A stretch of DNA of 64,000 bases from Flavobacterium cupreum (GCF_003996965.1 NZ_QWDM01000013.1:1-64000); one strand, 5' to 3'; shown: positions 48,772-58,435, counted from the stretch's first letter. Notes: generated by a model not told the origin, from the sequence alone. Numbers and translations: made by a program.

Positions 48772-51700
48772 TTATTTCTTAATAATTTTACTGGTGTAAA
48801 TCACCTTATTATTTTCAGTCAAAGTATAAAGATAAACTCCGCTTTTAAGGTTACCGACAGGAATCACTGAATTACTTTTTTCCTGAGTTCCTTTTATTTC
48901 AATCGGACTCATTACTAAACGGCCTGATATATCGTAAATTCTTAATTTCAGGTTTTTATCATGCGCTGTTTTCACTGTAACGTTTACAACATCTGATGCC
49001 GGATTCGGATAGGCCTGAACAAAATATCCGTTTTTATTTTCAAAATCTGTTGTAGATAAATTATCGGCTTTGAATTCGAAACGGGCGATTACGGGTCCGT
49101 GATCTGAAGTGTTAGTGGTATAACCTGAAATATCCGCGCGTGGATCGTATACTGCAATTGAGTTCGGAATGTACTGGTCTGTCAGTTCATTCGAAATCAC
49201 AATATGATCCAAAAATCCTCCGGAACTTAAAAAACTATAGGCTCCTGCCTGGCTGATTCCTAAGGTCAATGCATTGTAACGGTCTGTATCTTCTACTATT
49301 TTCTGATAAGAAGAAGGAATAGTTGGTCCCACAACTGATATTTTTACATCATCGTTAAAATCGCCCAAAATCATAAAATTCGAATTTGGATAATTGGCAT
49401 CTAAAGCGTCTTTTAAATATTCGGCATCGTATTTACGCTGGTTGTATTTAAGCATATCGCTCCCACTGTTGGCACGCGCGTGAATATCAATCAGGTTAAT
49501 TTCTTTTTTGATCCCTCCAATATTAGTTTCAATCTTAACCAAATAAGGCAAGCGTCCTGAAGAGAAAAAACTATCGTCATTAACCTGCGGAGTTTCTGTT
49601 CCGGGATAGCCCGGTAAAATTGTCGTTCCGTTACGAACAGCATCATATAAATCCTTAAACAACACTTCCGTACTTTTTACAGTAGTAGTTTGTGTGTTAT
49701 ACAGCACTACCAGTTTCTGAGGTGGAAAATTAGCTTCCGGATCATTAAAAGAATAAGACCAGGAAGTGGAAATTGTTTTGTCGAATGTTTTTCCGTTTAT
49801 ATTTATTTTCTGGATCAGCGCATCTATAGAAGGATCATCGGAAACTTCCTGTACGACATATACATCGGCATTGAGCTTATTCATTACTTTGGCAACATTG
49901 TCTATTTGTAAGGCATCATCAGTTGGCCCGAATTCAGTTCCGCTTTTATCTTTTACGTCGGTACCGAAAAACTCCAGATTATAGGTTACAACATCAAAAG
50001 TATCTGCTTTTGGTAAAGATGAACCGGTTAAAGCTCCTATTTGCTTGTTTAGCCCCGTCCCGGTTACTGTTAATATACCTGAAATAGTAAGCGCTTTTAC
50101 TGACGGTGTAAATCTTGCATAGAGCGTTTTACCTGCGACGGCGTCTGCAGCACTTACAACAATAGCGGATTGAAATAAAATATTGTCTGACGAAACCTGA
50201 TAATCAGCAGGAGCCGTAATGGTAATATCCCCGTAGCCATCTGCTTTAAAATCAAACGGTTTACCGGCCGATATCGCGTTAGGGCTAACGTCTCCAAAAT
50301 CCAAAACAGGATTTGAATCAACATACCCGGTTTCATTAGTAACAGCATAATCATCAAAAGACCATTCTGAAGCATTATTGGTTCCTCCGGCGGTAGTTTC
50401 ATAAACCCAGGCGAGATATGTATGACTTGTTTTATAAGCCCCCAAATTGATATACTGTGAGGGTACATAAGTTCCTGTTGCTGTTGGAAAATTACCATTT
50501 ATTTCTGTCCATGTTGCCGTTTCAGGACTGCTTTTCCCGTCATAATCAACAGAAACCAATAATTTCAAACCCGGCCCCGCATAAAACTTACGGGTGTAGA
50601 AAGACAATAAAGGAAACTGATTAAAATTATCCAGACGTAATCTTGGTGATATTAACCAATCCTTGCTTGCTCCGGTATCTGAAAAACCATTCATAAGAAC
50701 CGCACCGGTTCCGGAATTCACATTTCTTGCAACGGTAGTAGTCGACCATTTATTAATGGGACCCGATACATTATACTGAGTCCAGCCACTGTTTGTAAAA
50801 ACACTGGGATCGTTAAAGCCCTGTACATACGGATTAATTCCTCTTCCTGACAGCGTAACCGTTTTAGTTGCTGCACCGGTTGATTCATGTGTAATCTGAC
50901 CTGAAAAAATGCCTGTTGCATTTGGAGTGAACTTTACATAAACGGTTGGTGTTGCATTACCCGCAAAATCAGACAGGTTATAAGTTAGCGAAGATTGAAA
51001 GTTGGTATTGTCTTTGGAAATTGAAAAATTAGCTCCCGCAGTAACTACAACATCATTCGTAAGATTGCTTCCCTGAATCTGATAAGATAACGTTTCCGAA
51101 TCATAATTTGCCTCAGAAAATCCCAGATCCAGTGCAGTTGTTGTCGTGGATAAAGACGGGATTACAACACTTGAGGTGGTCACATCTACTTTATTTACCG
51201 TGGACTGAATGTTCCCGTAATTATCCTCCGAAATAGAAAAAACAGAGTACGAAGTATTAAGAGTCAAACCACTAAAAGTTTTCACATATATCTGGGAAGG
51301 ATCTGTAATGTCCAGAAATCCGGATTGTAACGCAGCAGTTCCAGTGGCGTCAAGACCGGATTTTATCTGGGCAGCAGTTGGTTCTGCACTTCCTGATGGC
51401 ACTAATACATAATATGTTTTGGCAGCCTCATCTACTTTATTAGAGAAATCAAAACTGTCCGACAATATCGTACTGGCCTGTGGATAACCTGCCACATTTA
51501 CCGGAGCTGTGTTATCACTTCTTATATCTATGTTATCAATCGCAAAAGAAGGACGTGAGCCTCCGCCTGAATTTTGTTTGGAAATCCATCTGATTTGCAC
51601 AACAGGCTGGTTTTCGCATTCTGCGGGTAATGTTACTTTGATTGTTTTTACATTCTGCGGCGTAGTAACCGCTGTGATTTGTTTTACATCATTGTTAACA

Positions 51701-52218
51701 TAAGCCGTTGGCAATAAAGAAACGAAAGCGGCAGTTGTTCCAATACGATATTGCAAAACCATTTCATTTATACGGGTATTATTGGTCGCTGGCGGTATAT
51801 CATACGGATTACGAATGGTCATCGCATCATATTTAATCTGAATCGCTGTCTGACCAATTGTTGAGAAAGCCAATCCGATAGCCAGATCAAGAGAACCTGT
51901 ATTCAGGAATCCGATCTTTCCATCGTAATTATGAAAATTACCACTACTGGTAGAAGCATTGCTGCTCGCAACCAAAGGTCTGTCGGCAACCATAGTAGCA
52001 GCTGTAGCAAATTGACTTGTCCCTGATGGATTTGATGTCGACACAGTCCAGCCCTGAAAACCTGCCGGATAGGCTACTACTGTTGCAGCAAAAGAAAAAT
52101 CCTGCGTGTAAGGCAAACTTTGAGCTGTTGGCATGGTCTGTGCCACAAGACTCATCGAAAAGCAACAAAAAAAGCTAAAAAAAGCGATTACGTTACGTAA
52201 AGAGTAAATGTTTTTCAT
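48772..52218 (-). CDS. T9SS-secreted endonuclease/exonuclease/phosphatase family protein
   Basis: An 1148-residue cell-surface or secreted nuclease. Order: signal peptide (about 1-26, ending LVAQ); beta-rich N-terminal domains including a choice-of-anchor J-like module (about 465-625; ASKDWLISPRL); Ig-like repeats; the DNase I-like domain (about 742-1047; TYNLEFFG, VVQEVSD, LIDIHARAN, LGDFNDD, LDHIVIS, SDHGPVIARF); and a type A sorting domain (about 1065-1148; YPNPASDVVNV, YDISGRLV, SGVYLYTL, ending TSKIIKK). The sorting tail is removed on export by the type IX system. Probably scavenges extracellular DNA. Confidence 0.93.
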   Translation of the reverse strand: MKNIYSLRNVIAFFSFFCCFSMSLVAQTMPTAQSLPYTQDFSFAATVVAYPAGFQGWTVSTSNPSGTSQFATAATMVADRPLVASSNASTSSGNFHNYDGKIGFLNTGSLDLAIGLAFSTIGQTAIQIKYDAMTIRNPYDIPPATNNTRINEMVLQYRIGTTAAFVSLLPTAYVNNDVKQITAVTTPQNVKTIKVTLPAECENQPVVQIRWISKQNSGGGSRPSFAIDNIDIRSDNTAPVNVAGYPQASTILSDSFDFSNKVDEAAKTYYVLVPSGSAEPTAAQIKSGLDATGTAALQSGFLDITDPSQIYVKTFSGLTLNTSYSVFSISEDNYGNIQSTVNKVDVTTSSVVIPSLSTTTTALDLGFSEANYDSETLSYQIQGSNLTNDVVVTAGANFSISKDNTNFQSSLTYNLSDFAGNATPTVYVKFTPNATGIFSGQITHESTGAATKTVTLSGRGINPYVQGFNDPSVFTNSGWTQYNVSGPINKWSTTTVARNVNSGTGAVLMNGFSDTGASKDWLISPRLRLDNFNQFPLLSFYTRKFYAGPGLKLLVSVDYDGKSSPETATWTEINGNFPTATGTYVPSQYINLGAYKTSHTYLAWVYETTAGGTNNASEWSFDDYAVTNETGYVDSNPVLDFGDVSPNAISAGKPFDFKADGYGDITITAPADYQVSSDNILFQSAIVVSAADAVAGKTLYARFTPSVKALTISGILTVTGTGLNKQIGALTGSSLPKADTFDVVTYNLEFFGTDVKDKSGTEFGPTDDALQIDNVAKVMNKLNADVYVVQEVSDDPSIDALIQKININGKTFDKTISTSWSYSFNDPEANFPPQKLVVLYNTQTTTVKSTEVLFKDLYDAVRNGTTILPGYPGTETPQVNDDSFFSSGRLPYLVKIETNIGGIKKEINLIDIHARANSGSDMLKYNQRKYDAEYLKDALDANYPNSNFMILGDFNDDVKISVVGPTIPSSYQKIVEDTDRYNALTLGISQAGAYSFLSSGGFLDHIVISNELTDQYIPNSIAVYDPRADISGYTTNTSDHGPVIARFEFKADNLSTTDFENKNGYFVQAYPNPASDVVNVTVKTAHDKNLKLRIYDISGRLVMSPIEIKGTQEKSNSVIPVGNLKSGVYLYTLTENNKVIYTSKIIKK

Positions 52219-52529
52219 ACGTTTGAAAATAGGGGTTTTTAGAAATCAAATTTATAGTCTTTAATATTAACGGAATATTGTAAAATCTTAAACATATTGT
52301 ACCCAAACCGGTAAACATCTGGCAACAAAAAGGAAATTATTAACTCATCTATTCCATTATTGTCAGCAATTACAGGCTTTGACAGCATTATACATTATTC
52401 GAAAAATTTACCTACAAGATAGTAATTTATAAGAAATAACTTTAGATAATTATTTTTATTATATGAAAATAAACAAAAAAAGACCCTCTGAAAGTAGAAG
52501 GTCTTTTAATTCTATAGTTGGAAATACAA
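52219..52529. other. Intergenic gap between T9SS nuclease and SDR gene
   Basis: AT-rich region holding the upstream sequence of the nuclease gene and, at its right end, the SDR terminator (52478). No clear TAnnTTTG element for the nuclease was found on the minus strand, and no other feature is visible. Confidence 0.45.
52478..52505 (-). terminator. Terminator after the SDR gene
   Basis: AAAGACC / GGTCTTT stem with an imperfect inner part, followed on the minus strand by a T run (from the A tract at 52471-52480). Confidence 0.65.
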
Positions 52530-53282
52530 CTAAACCGCGGTATAACCTCCGTCGGCAATGATATAACTTCCTGTGGTAAATGAAGATTTTTCGGAACTTA
52601 AAAACAAAACCAGTTCTGCAATTTCCTCGGCAGTTCCCAAACGATTCATGGGTGCTTTTGCTGCAATTGCTGTCATTGCACTACTATCTAAATTATCTTT
52701 TAACAATGCCGTTTCAATATAACCCGGGCCAACGGCATTGCAGCGAATATTTTTCTGAGCATACTCTGCGGCAATATTTTTGGTCAGTCCGACAACTCCA
52801 TGTTTTGATGCGGTGTAAGCCACACTATTCGGAGCGGCGACCTGACCGTGGATGGATGCAATATTAACAATGCTTCCACCGCCGTTTTTTTCAATTTGTT
52901 CTAATTGATAACGACAGGCGTAAAAAACACCACTAAGGTTGAGCGCAATAACGCGATCCCAGGACTCCGGCTCGTATTCTCCTGTTGGTTTGGCCGGACC
53001 GCCCATTCCCGCATTATTACACGCAATGTCCAATCGCCCGTATTTTGCAACCGTTTCCTCTACCAGCCTCTTATTGTCACTTGCACTTGAAGAATCTCCT
53101 TTGATGAAAAATGCTTCTCCACCACTATCCTTTATAATTTTTACGGTTTCCTGACCGTGTTCTGTATTTATGTCTGAAATAATAACTTTTGCTCCTTCCC
53201 GAGCATAGGCTTCTGCAACAGCACGCCCAATTCCTGAACCTGCTCCCGATACAAAAGCCACTTTGTTTTCTAAAAGTGCCAT
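52530..53282 (-). CDS. SDR-family oxidoreductase
   Basis: A 250-residue classical short-chain dehydrogenase: TGxxxGIG cofactor motif as SGAGSGIGRAVAEAYAREG, NNAG (CNNAGMGG), catalytic Ser in IVNIASIHG and YTASK, and the C-terminal GSYIIADGGYTAV. Highly similar in layout to glucose dehydrogenases and FabG-like enzymes; D-I after VIISDI suggests NAD rather than NADP. Substrate unknown. Monocistronic. Confidence 0.93.
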   Translation of the reverse strand: MALLENKVAFVSGAGSGIGRAVAEAYAREGAKVIISDINTEHGQETVKIIKDSGGEAFFIKGDSSSASDNKRLVEETVAKYGRLDIACNNAGMGGPAKPTGEYEPESWDRVIALNLSGVFYACRYQLEQIEKNGGGSIVNIASIHGQVAAPNSVAYTASKHGVVGLTKNIAAEYAQKNIRCNAVGPGYIETALLKDNLDSSAMTAIAAKAPMNRLGTAEEIAELVLFLSSEKSSFTTGSYIIADGGYTAV

Positions 53283-53425
53283 AATCTTGTATTTTAATTA
53301 ATACTACAATTTACGAAGATCCGCAGGGATGACCCGTTTAAAACAGGACTTTAAAATAACATTAACGCTGTTTGCCAATCAAATGTTATTTAAGAAAAAA
53401 AAGGCCAAAGTCATTAAAACATTTA

Positions 53426-53788
53426 CTATTCATCCAATTTCATATTGCCTCTGTCTTTATGATTGTCGGGATCAGAATTAGGATAACGATTTGGCGTTAC
53501 ATCAGAATTCCTGTCTTTGTTTTCAACCGTTTTTTTCGCCTCTTCTTCTGTAGAAACGCCACGGTTTGAATTTTCGCTATCAGTCTGATCCGGAACTTTA
53601 TTTATCTTTTCATTTTCATTTCTTGCTCTCTCTACCACTTCTTTGTTGCCGTCTGCGTCAGTTACTACTTCTTTCTGCAGTTTTGTATCGTCCGGTTTAT
53701 CATCGTGGGAGACATTTTTACCTTTCAGTTCATCGCTGGTTTTTTGTACTCCGTTTATTTTTTTAGAGCCTAAATCATTAGTTTCCAT
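53426..53788 (-). CDS. Small hydrophilic hypothetical protein
   Basis: Start chosen at ATG 53788 (METNDLGSKKINGVQKTSDE), 120 residues; the frame extends to 53899, but the added part is basic, aromatic and unlike the rest. The product is almost entirely charged or polar (Asp, Glu, Lys, Asn), with no hydrophobic core and likely disordered, as in stress-induced hydrophilins. No family recognised. Like the acidic protein at 23046, it stands alone. Confidence 0.65.
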   Translation of the reverse strand: METNDLGSKKINGVQKTSDELKGKNVSHDDKPDDTKLQKEVVTDADGNKEVVERARNENEKINKVPDQTDSENSNRGVSTEEEAKKTVENKDRNSDVTPNRYPNSDPDNHKDRGNMKLDE

Positions 53789-53906
53789 ATTTTTATTTTT
53801 TAAAATTCGTATCCTAATATTACGAATTCTATGACAAAAAACTAAATGCTTTAACATAGCTTTTGCATAATAAAACGTTCTTCTTTCAATTATAATCAAA
53901 CAAAAC

Positions 53907-53914
53907 TATCTTTG
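53907..53914 (+). promoter_or_regulatory. -7 element of the pseudouridine synthase gene
   Basis: TATCTTTG, 14 nt before the ATG at 53929; matches TAnnTTTG. Confidence 0.55.
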
Positions 53915-53928
53915 CAGAAAAATAAGAC

Positions 53929-54513
53929 ATGCACCAACACTTCATTCTTTTTAAACCTTATGGCTATCTCAGCCAGTTTATTTATGAATTAAAAAGAAAG
54001 AAAAAGCTTCTTGGCGAATTGTATAATTTCCCGGAAGGCACAATGGCTATCGGCCGTTTAGATGAAGATTCTGAGGGCTTGCTCTTACTGACCACCGACG
54101 GAAAAGTAAGTGAACAGATCAGAAGCAAAAAAGTCGATAAGGAATATTACGTGCAGGTCGATGGTGTAATCACCGCTGAAGCTATCGAACAACTGCAACA
54201 AGGTGTCGAAATCGGTTTTGATGGCGGTAAATACATCACAAGACCCTGCAAAGCTTTTATCGTGACGGAAATTCCGGACTTTGGACCAAGAGCAAAAAAA
54301 ATAAGGGACGAACGCCATGGGCCAACTTCATGGGCTTCCATAACGGTAAATGAAGGTAAATTCCGTCAGGTGCGAAAAATGACCGCTGCCGTTGGTTTTC
54401 CGACTTTACGATTGGTTCGCGTTCGCATAGGAAATGTATATTTGCAAAACTTAAAAGCCGGAGATGTTCTGGAAGTTGAGGATTTTTTTAAATTAGATCA
54501 TGAGGCAATTTGA
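53929..54513 (+). CDS. Pseudouridine synthase, RluE-like
   Basis: A 194-residue RsuA/RluB/E/F-family enzyme without the N-terminal S4 domain. It has the opening FILFKPYGYLSQF, the catalytic block GRLDEDSEGLLLLTTDG with its Asp, and NEGKFRQVRKMTAAVGFPTLRLVRVRIG. Length and lack of S4 point to RluE, which modifies U2457 of E. coli 23S rRNA; site specificity here is inferred. A long run of AT simple repeats follows. Confidence 0.9.
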   Translation: MHQHFILFKPYGYLSQFIYELKRKKKLLGELYNFPEGTMAIGRLDEDSEGLLLLTTDGKVSEQIRSKKVDKEYYVQVDGVITAEAIEQLQQGVEIGFDGGKYITRPCKAFIVTEIPDFGPRAKKIRDERHGPTSWASITVNEGKFRQVRKMTAAVGFPTLRLVRVRIGNVYLQNLKAGDVLEVEDFFKLDHEAI

Positions 54514-54605
54514 TAATTTGATAATTTGATAATTTGATAATTAGACAATTTGATAATTAGATAATTAGATAGTTTGATAATTACCCGATTAGATAATTAG
54601 ATAAT
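54505..54605. repeat. GATAATTTG/GATAATTA simple repeat
   Basis: The unit GATAATTTG (or GATAATTA) recurs about ten times from just inside the downstream edge of the pseudouridine synthase gene. Related to the 61-65-bp array at 22558. Length variation between strains is likely. Confidence 0.75.
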
Positions 54606-54619
54606 TTTTAGAATTCTGA

Positions 54620-54712
54620 ACTTATAACCAATAACTCACAACTAATAAGTCATACCCCATAAATCATAACTCAAAACTCATAACTCATAACTCATAACTC
54701 ATAACTCAAAAA
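54620..54712. repeat. CATAACT heptamer repeat before trmL
   Basis: CTCATAA units repeat in tandem, exactly four times near 54679-54706 and in degenerate form before that. Ends four bases before the trmL ATG at 54716, so the 5' region of trmL is a repeat tract. A related tract is at 41963-42027. Confidence 0.75.
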
Positions 54713-54715
54713 CCA

Positions 54716-55171
54716 ATGCTGAACGTAGTTCTTGTAGAACCTGAAATTCCGAATAATACCGGAAACATCGGAAGATTGTGTGTCGGTACAGAAAGTCGCC
54801 TGCACTTAATTCACCCTTTTGGATTTGTAATTAATGATAAAAACCTGAAACGTTCCGGTTTGGATTACTGGGTACACCTTGATGTTACCGAGTATGCCAA
54901 TCTTGAAGAATGGATCAGGCAAATTCCGGATCCGTCACGTGTTTTTCTGATGAGTTCGCATGCCGAGAAATCGTACCTGCATAATGAATTTCAGGATGGA
55001 GACTGGCTGGTTTTCGGAAAAGAAAGTGTGGGTTTAAGCCAAGAAGTTCTGGCCCGTTTTGAAAATCATTTAACGATTCCGATGTCAAAATTAATCCGAA
55101 GTTTTAATATTGCGAATTCTGTTGCTTTTGTGGTGGGTGAAGCTAAAAGACAAATTGGATTAAAGGTGTAG
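54716..55171 (+). CDS. trmL: tRNA (cytidine(34)-2'-O)-methyltransferase
   Basis: A 151-residue SPOUT methyltransferase, the minimal TrmL length. Motifs: VEPEIPNNTGNIGRLC, RLHLIHPFGF, SGLDYWVHLDV, WLVFGKESVGLSQEVL and the knot-forming IPMSKLIRSFNIANSVAFVVGEA. Methylates the wobble ribose of tRNA-Leu isoacceptors using S-adenosylmethionine. The ATG is preceded by a heptamer repeat instead of a recognisable promoter. Confidence 0.95.
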   Translation: MLNVVLVEPEIPNNTGNIGRLCVGTESRLHLIHPFGFVINDKNLKRSGLDYWVHLDVTEYANLEEWIRQIPDPSRVFLMSSHAEKSYLHNEFQDGDWLVFGKESVGLSQEVLARFENHLTIPMSKLIRSFNIANSVAFVVGEAKRQIGLKV

Positions 55172-55250
55172 TCCGGTATCAATTATTGAATGGTAATGAG
55201 ATTTAATAATATTAGGTACTTTTAAACTAGTACTGTTCTTACAAAAACTG

Positions 55251-55336
55251 AGCCCCTATCTAGCCCTGATGGGAACGGCATCCTTTTGTGGTGGGGTTCA
55301 CCACAAAAGATATAGTGGACAGCAGGATTAGCTCCT
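55251..55336. repeat. Dispersed ATCCTTTTG/CAAAAGAT repeat, copy 3 of 4
   Basis: GAGCCCCTATCTAGCCCTGA, ATCCTTTTG, loop GTGGTGGGGTTCACCA that forms its own GTGG/CCAC stem, CAAAAGAT, GTGGACAGCAGGATTAGCTCC. The outer GAGC...GCTC ends also pair, making this the most complete palindrome of the family. Confidence 0.7.
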
Positions 55337-55346
55337 GAAAAAAAAT

Positions 55347-56123
55347 CTAAGTAATAATAAACTTTCCTTTCTCTGCATCAAAAACGATATGTTCGTCTTT
55401 GAACAAAGTAGCAAAACTTCCGTTTGAAATTAAATTACAAGGTTCATCCTGAACAATTACATCAGGCGTCATGATAATCATTTCATCGCTCAATTGTATC
55501 GCCAGATCAATATCGTGAGTCGAAAAAACAATACACTTTTGAGTTTCCTGGGTGAGCTTTTTCAATAATTTGAAAAGGGAGACTTTATGCAGCAAATCAA
55601 GATGGGTCGTCGGTTCATCGAGGATGATCAACGGTGTATCCTGCGACAGCGCTCTTGCGATTAAAACTTTTTGCAATTGTCCGTCGCTGATCTCAAAATG
55701 TTTTTTAAGCGCCAGATCGCTGATTTGCGTCAGTGCCAAAGCCTCATTTACCTTTGTAATATCTTCGGGCGTTAAAGTACCAATCCAGTTCGTGTAGGGC
55801 TGGCGACCCAAGGCCACTAATTCGAAAACAGTCAAATTACTGGGCGGAAGTTTTTCAGTCAGCACCAGGCTTAAGTTTTGTGCTAAAGCCAAAGGTTTGT
55901 AGGTATTTATATTTTTACCATTCAGAAAAACGGTTCCCGCTAAAGGCTGCTGAATCCCTGTTATGGTTCTTAATAAAGTCGATTTCCCTATTCCGTTTGC
56001 TCCTATCAGCGAAATGAGTTTTCCTGCCCTGAGATTTAAATTTAGCTTTTGGGCAATAGTCACAGTTGCTTTCCCGGACTTGTAGCCAATACTTAAATCT
56101 GAAGTAGATAGAATTGTTTTCAT
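55347..56123 (-). CDS. ABC transporter ATP-binding protein, cobalamin/iron type
   Basis: A 258-residue ATPase with Walker A GANGIGKSTLL, Q-loop, signature ISDGQLQKVLIARAL, Walker B LIILDEPTTHLD and the switch His (STHDIDL). Belongs to the FecE/BtuD group that powers import through FecCD permeases. Last gene of the binding-protein, permease, ATPase operon. Position next to cobalamin genes favours corrinoid import, though siderophore import cannot be excluded. Confidence 0.92.
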   Translation of the reverse strand: MKTILSTSDLSIGYKSGKATVTIAQKLNLNLRAGKLISLIGANGIGKSTLLRTITGIQQPLAGTVFLNGKNINTYKPLALAQNLSLVLTEKLPPSNLTVFELVALGRQPYTNWIGTLTPEDITKVNEALALTQISDLALKKHFEISDGQLQKVLIARALSQDTPLIILDEPTTHLDLLHKVSLFKLLKKLTQETQKCIVFSTHDIDLAIQLSDEMIIMTPDVIVQDEPCNLISNGSFATLFKDEHIVFDAEKGKFIIT

Positions 56124-56151
56124 TATTTTTTAAGGTGCTGATATTCTTTTG

Positions 56152-57180
56152 TTATTGGAAATTTCTTTTTTTCAGTAATAAATAGACCACAACAGGAGCC
56201 CCAATCAGCGACGTAATCGCATTGATAGGCAATGTTGTTTCGAGGCTCGGTAACTGTGAAGCAATATCGCAAAACAGCATGATAATTCCGCCATAAAAAA
56301 ACGTGCTCCAATATAAAACGACATGATTACTGGTCTGAAAAGTAAGTTTTGCAATATGGGGCACTGCCAAACCAATAAAAGCAATCGGACCGGCAAAAGC
56401 CGTGATGCTTCCCGCCAGAATACTGGTGGCAAATATGATGATTAATCTGGCTCTCTTATAATTCAGTCCCATGCTTTTAGCATAATTTTCCCCCAAAAGC
56501 AGCGCATTCAGCGGTTTGATGCTGCCCGCACTTAGAAGAAGACCCAGACCCACACAAACTGCCAAAATGCAAATTGAGGTCCAGGAAAGATTTCCAAGAC
56601 TGCCTAATGACCAAAAAGTAAATTTCTGCAACTGCTCTGCGGAACTAAAAGAAGTCAGAACCCCGACAATAGCACTGGTAAAACTGCCAAACATAAGTCC
56701 GACGATTAAAATTGCCATTGTGTTTCTCAGTTTTTGTGCTACTACTAACACCAACAGCAAAACGGAGATACTTCCTAACGTTGAGGCCAGTACAATTCCG
56801 TATGCAGATACTAAAATTGTGTTTAGAAATGGCGGTAGAAAACCGGCACCCAGAATCACTACAGCTACCGCTAAAATAGCTCCTGAACTCAAACCCAAAA
56901 CGTCCGGGCCAGCCAGTGGATTCCGAAATAAAGTCTGCATCAGCAAACCGCTAACAGACAATCCTACACCTACCAAAACAGCCGTAATGGCTTTCGGCAG
57001 GCGATAGTTAATGATGATGTATTCCCAGGTTGATTTACTGGCTGTTCCACCCGTCAGGCTGGTATATACTTCTTTGAAGGGAATGGTAACGGACCCTAGA
57101 CTAATGTCAAGAAAAAACATGAACAGCAGTGCCAAAGCCAGTATAAAAAACAGGATTATATTGCGTTTTTTAGGAATCAA
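56152..57180 (-). CDS. FecCD/BtuC-family ABC permease
   Basis: A 342-residue, about ten-helix permease. FecCD landmarks: YRLPKAITAVLVGVGLSVSGLLMQTLFRNPLAGPDVLGLSSGA near the N-terminus, the GLxxG coupling region, and PIAFIGLAVPHIAK later. The dimer transports cobalamin or ferric siderophores. It starts five bases after the binding-protein gene, with the ATPase 28 bases downstream. Confidence 0.92.
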   Translation of the reverse strand: MIPKKRNIILFFILALALLFMFFLDISLGSVTIPFKEVYTSLTGGTASKSTWEYIIINYRLPKAITAVLVGVGLSVSGLLMQTLFRNPLAGPDVLGLSSGAILAVAVVILGAGFLPPFLNTILVSAYGIVLASTLGSISVLLLVLVVAQKLRNTMAILIVGLMFGSFTSAIVGVLTSFSSAEQLQKFTFWSLGSLGNLSWTSICILAVCVGLGLLLSAGSIKPLNALLLGENYAKSMGLNYKRARLIIIFATSILAGSITAFAGPIAFIGLAVPHIAKLTFQTSNHVVLYWSTFFYGGIIMLFCDIASQLPSLETTLPINAITSLIGAPVVVYLLLKKRNFQ

Positions 57181-57185
57181 GCTGA

Positions 57186-58328
57186 TTATTTTAATTTGGA
57201 TGCAAAAGTTAATTCATAGCCCGGTAACAGATCAGGATGAAAAATTTTGATATAATCTTTTAAAACTAAATCGGGGCGGCTTGGTGCCAGCTCATAATAA
57301 ATTATTCCTCCCGTTGCCCCAAACTGACTTTCAAAAGTATAAACGTTTTTATTTTTGAAAGCATCAAACTGTGTATAATGCGGATTTATTTTCCCAAACT
57401 CGTCGAGCGTTTTAAAGGATCCTGCCGCGATCCAGAAATTAGCCGTCTTGGCTTTGACCAATACTTTTTCAAATGACAGTCCTTCGCTTCCGGTTCCTTT
57501 CAGATCTGCCCATAAATAATTGGCCTGCGAATCCTTCATAAACTGAGCTACCCAGCTGTTTCCTTTGGCAACATACCAGATATCTTCATACATCGATCCG
57601 TACAAAACCGTAGAAGTGGCTTTTTGATCTGCTGCTAATTTCTTTGCCTGAGTGTAGCTTAAAACAATCTTGTAAAACAATTCTTTTGCTTTATCTTCCT
57701 TGCCAAATAAGGCCCCGTAAAGCTTAATCCATTCTGCTTTTCCCAGCGGGGACTGCTCCATCCAGTCGGCCTGGATAAAAACATTTAAGCCGCTTTTCTT
57801 TAAATTGTCCAACATCGGGTTGTTGTTGTCTACCCCAAACGTAACAATAAGGTCCGGTGACAATTCTATAAGCTGTTCGATATTTAATTTTTCATTCTGA
57901 CCCACATTTTTGACAGCACCTTTATCAATCAGCGCTCTTGTTTTCTCTGAAGAAACATAATCTGTATGTGGAAAACCAATGAGTTTGTTTTCGACTTCCA
58001 GCATTTCCAAAAACGGAATGTTGGTTGTAGAAGTCACTACCACAGATTCCAAAGGCACCTTTATAGTGGTATAAGATTGTAAGCTGTCGGGAACTTTAGC
58101 TTCTTTTTCTTTTAGGATATAAGTGAATTTTTTATTGGCATTTGGCCATGGATTTAAAACCGTTACCACCGAATATCCCTCATGTTTCACAATAGAAAGC
58201 CCGGAAGCATACTCGATACTATTTTTTGAAGTTTCCGTTTTAACGGATGCCGTATCTTCATTTTTTTTACATCCGGTAAGGAGCAGGAAAGAAAAAAGAA
58301 AAATAAATTTAGGTAATAAATGTTTCAT
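57186..58328 (-). CDS. ABC transporter substrate-binding lipoprotein (BtuF-like)
   Basis: A 380-residue lipoprotein: signal and lipobox LLLTGC (Cys 20), then a class III periplasmic binding protein with two lobes joined by a long helix. LIGFPHTDYVSS, LNIEQLIELSPDLIVTFGVDN and FKTLDEFGKINPHYTQFDAFKNKNVYTF are family landmarks. Likely hands corrinoid to the permease encoded next. Minus-strand promoter element TACCTTTG at 58435-58428. No cobalamin riboswitch precedes it. Confidence 0.9.
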   Translation of the reverse strand: MKHLLPKFIFLFSFLLLTGCKKNEDTASVKTETSKNSIEYASGLSIVKHEGYSVVTVLNPWPNANKKFTYILKEKEAKVPDSLQSYTTIKVPLESVVVTSTTNIPFLEMLEVENKLIGFPHTDYVSSEKTRALIDKGAVKNVGQNEKLNIEQLIELSPDLIVTFGVDNNNPMLDNLKKSGLNVFIQADWMEQSPLGKAEWIKLYGALFGKEDKAKELFYKIVLSYTQAKKLAADQKATSTVLYGSMYEDIWYVAKGNSWVAQFMKDSQANYLWADLKGTGSEGLSFEKVLVKAKTANFWIAAGSFKTLDEFGKINPHYTQFDAFKNKNVYTFESQFGATGGIIYYELAPSRPDLVLKDYIKIFHPDLLPGYELTFASKLK

Positions 58329-58427
58329 CTTTAGGTTATATAGTTTTTAGGGTATGGTATTTGTAATTCCTTCTGAACAGATGTGATTTCGAAGTAGTAC
58401 AAATTCATAATTACATTTCAATGATGG

Positions 58428-58435
58428 CAAAGGTA
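58428..58435 (-). promoter_or_regulatory. -7 element of the btuF-like operon
   Basis: Minus-strand TACCTTTG matches TAnnTTTG and lies about 100 nt upstream of the binding-protein start. Confidence 0.4.
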
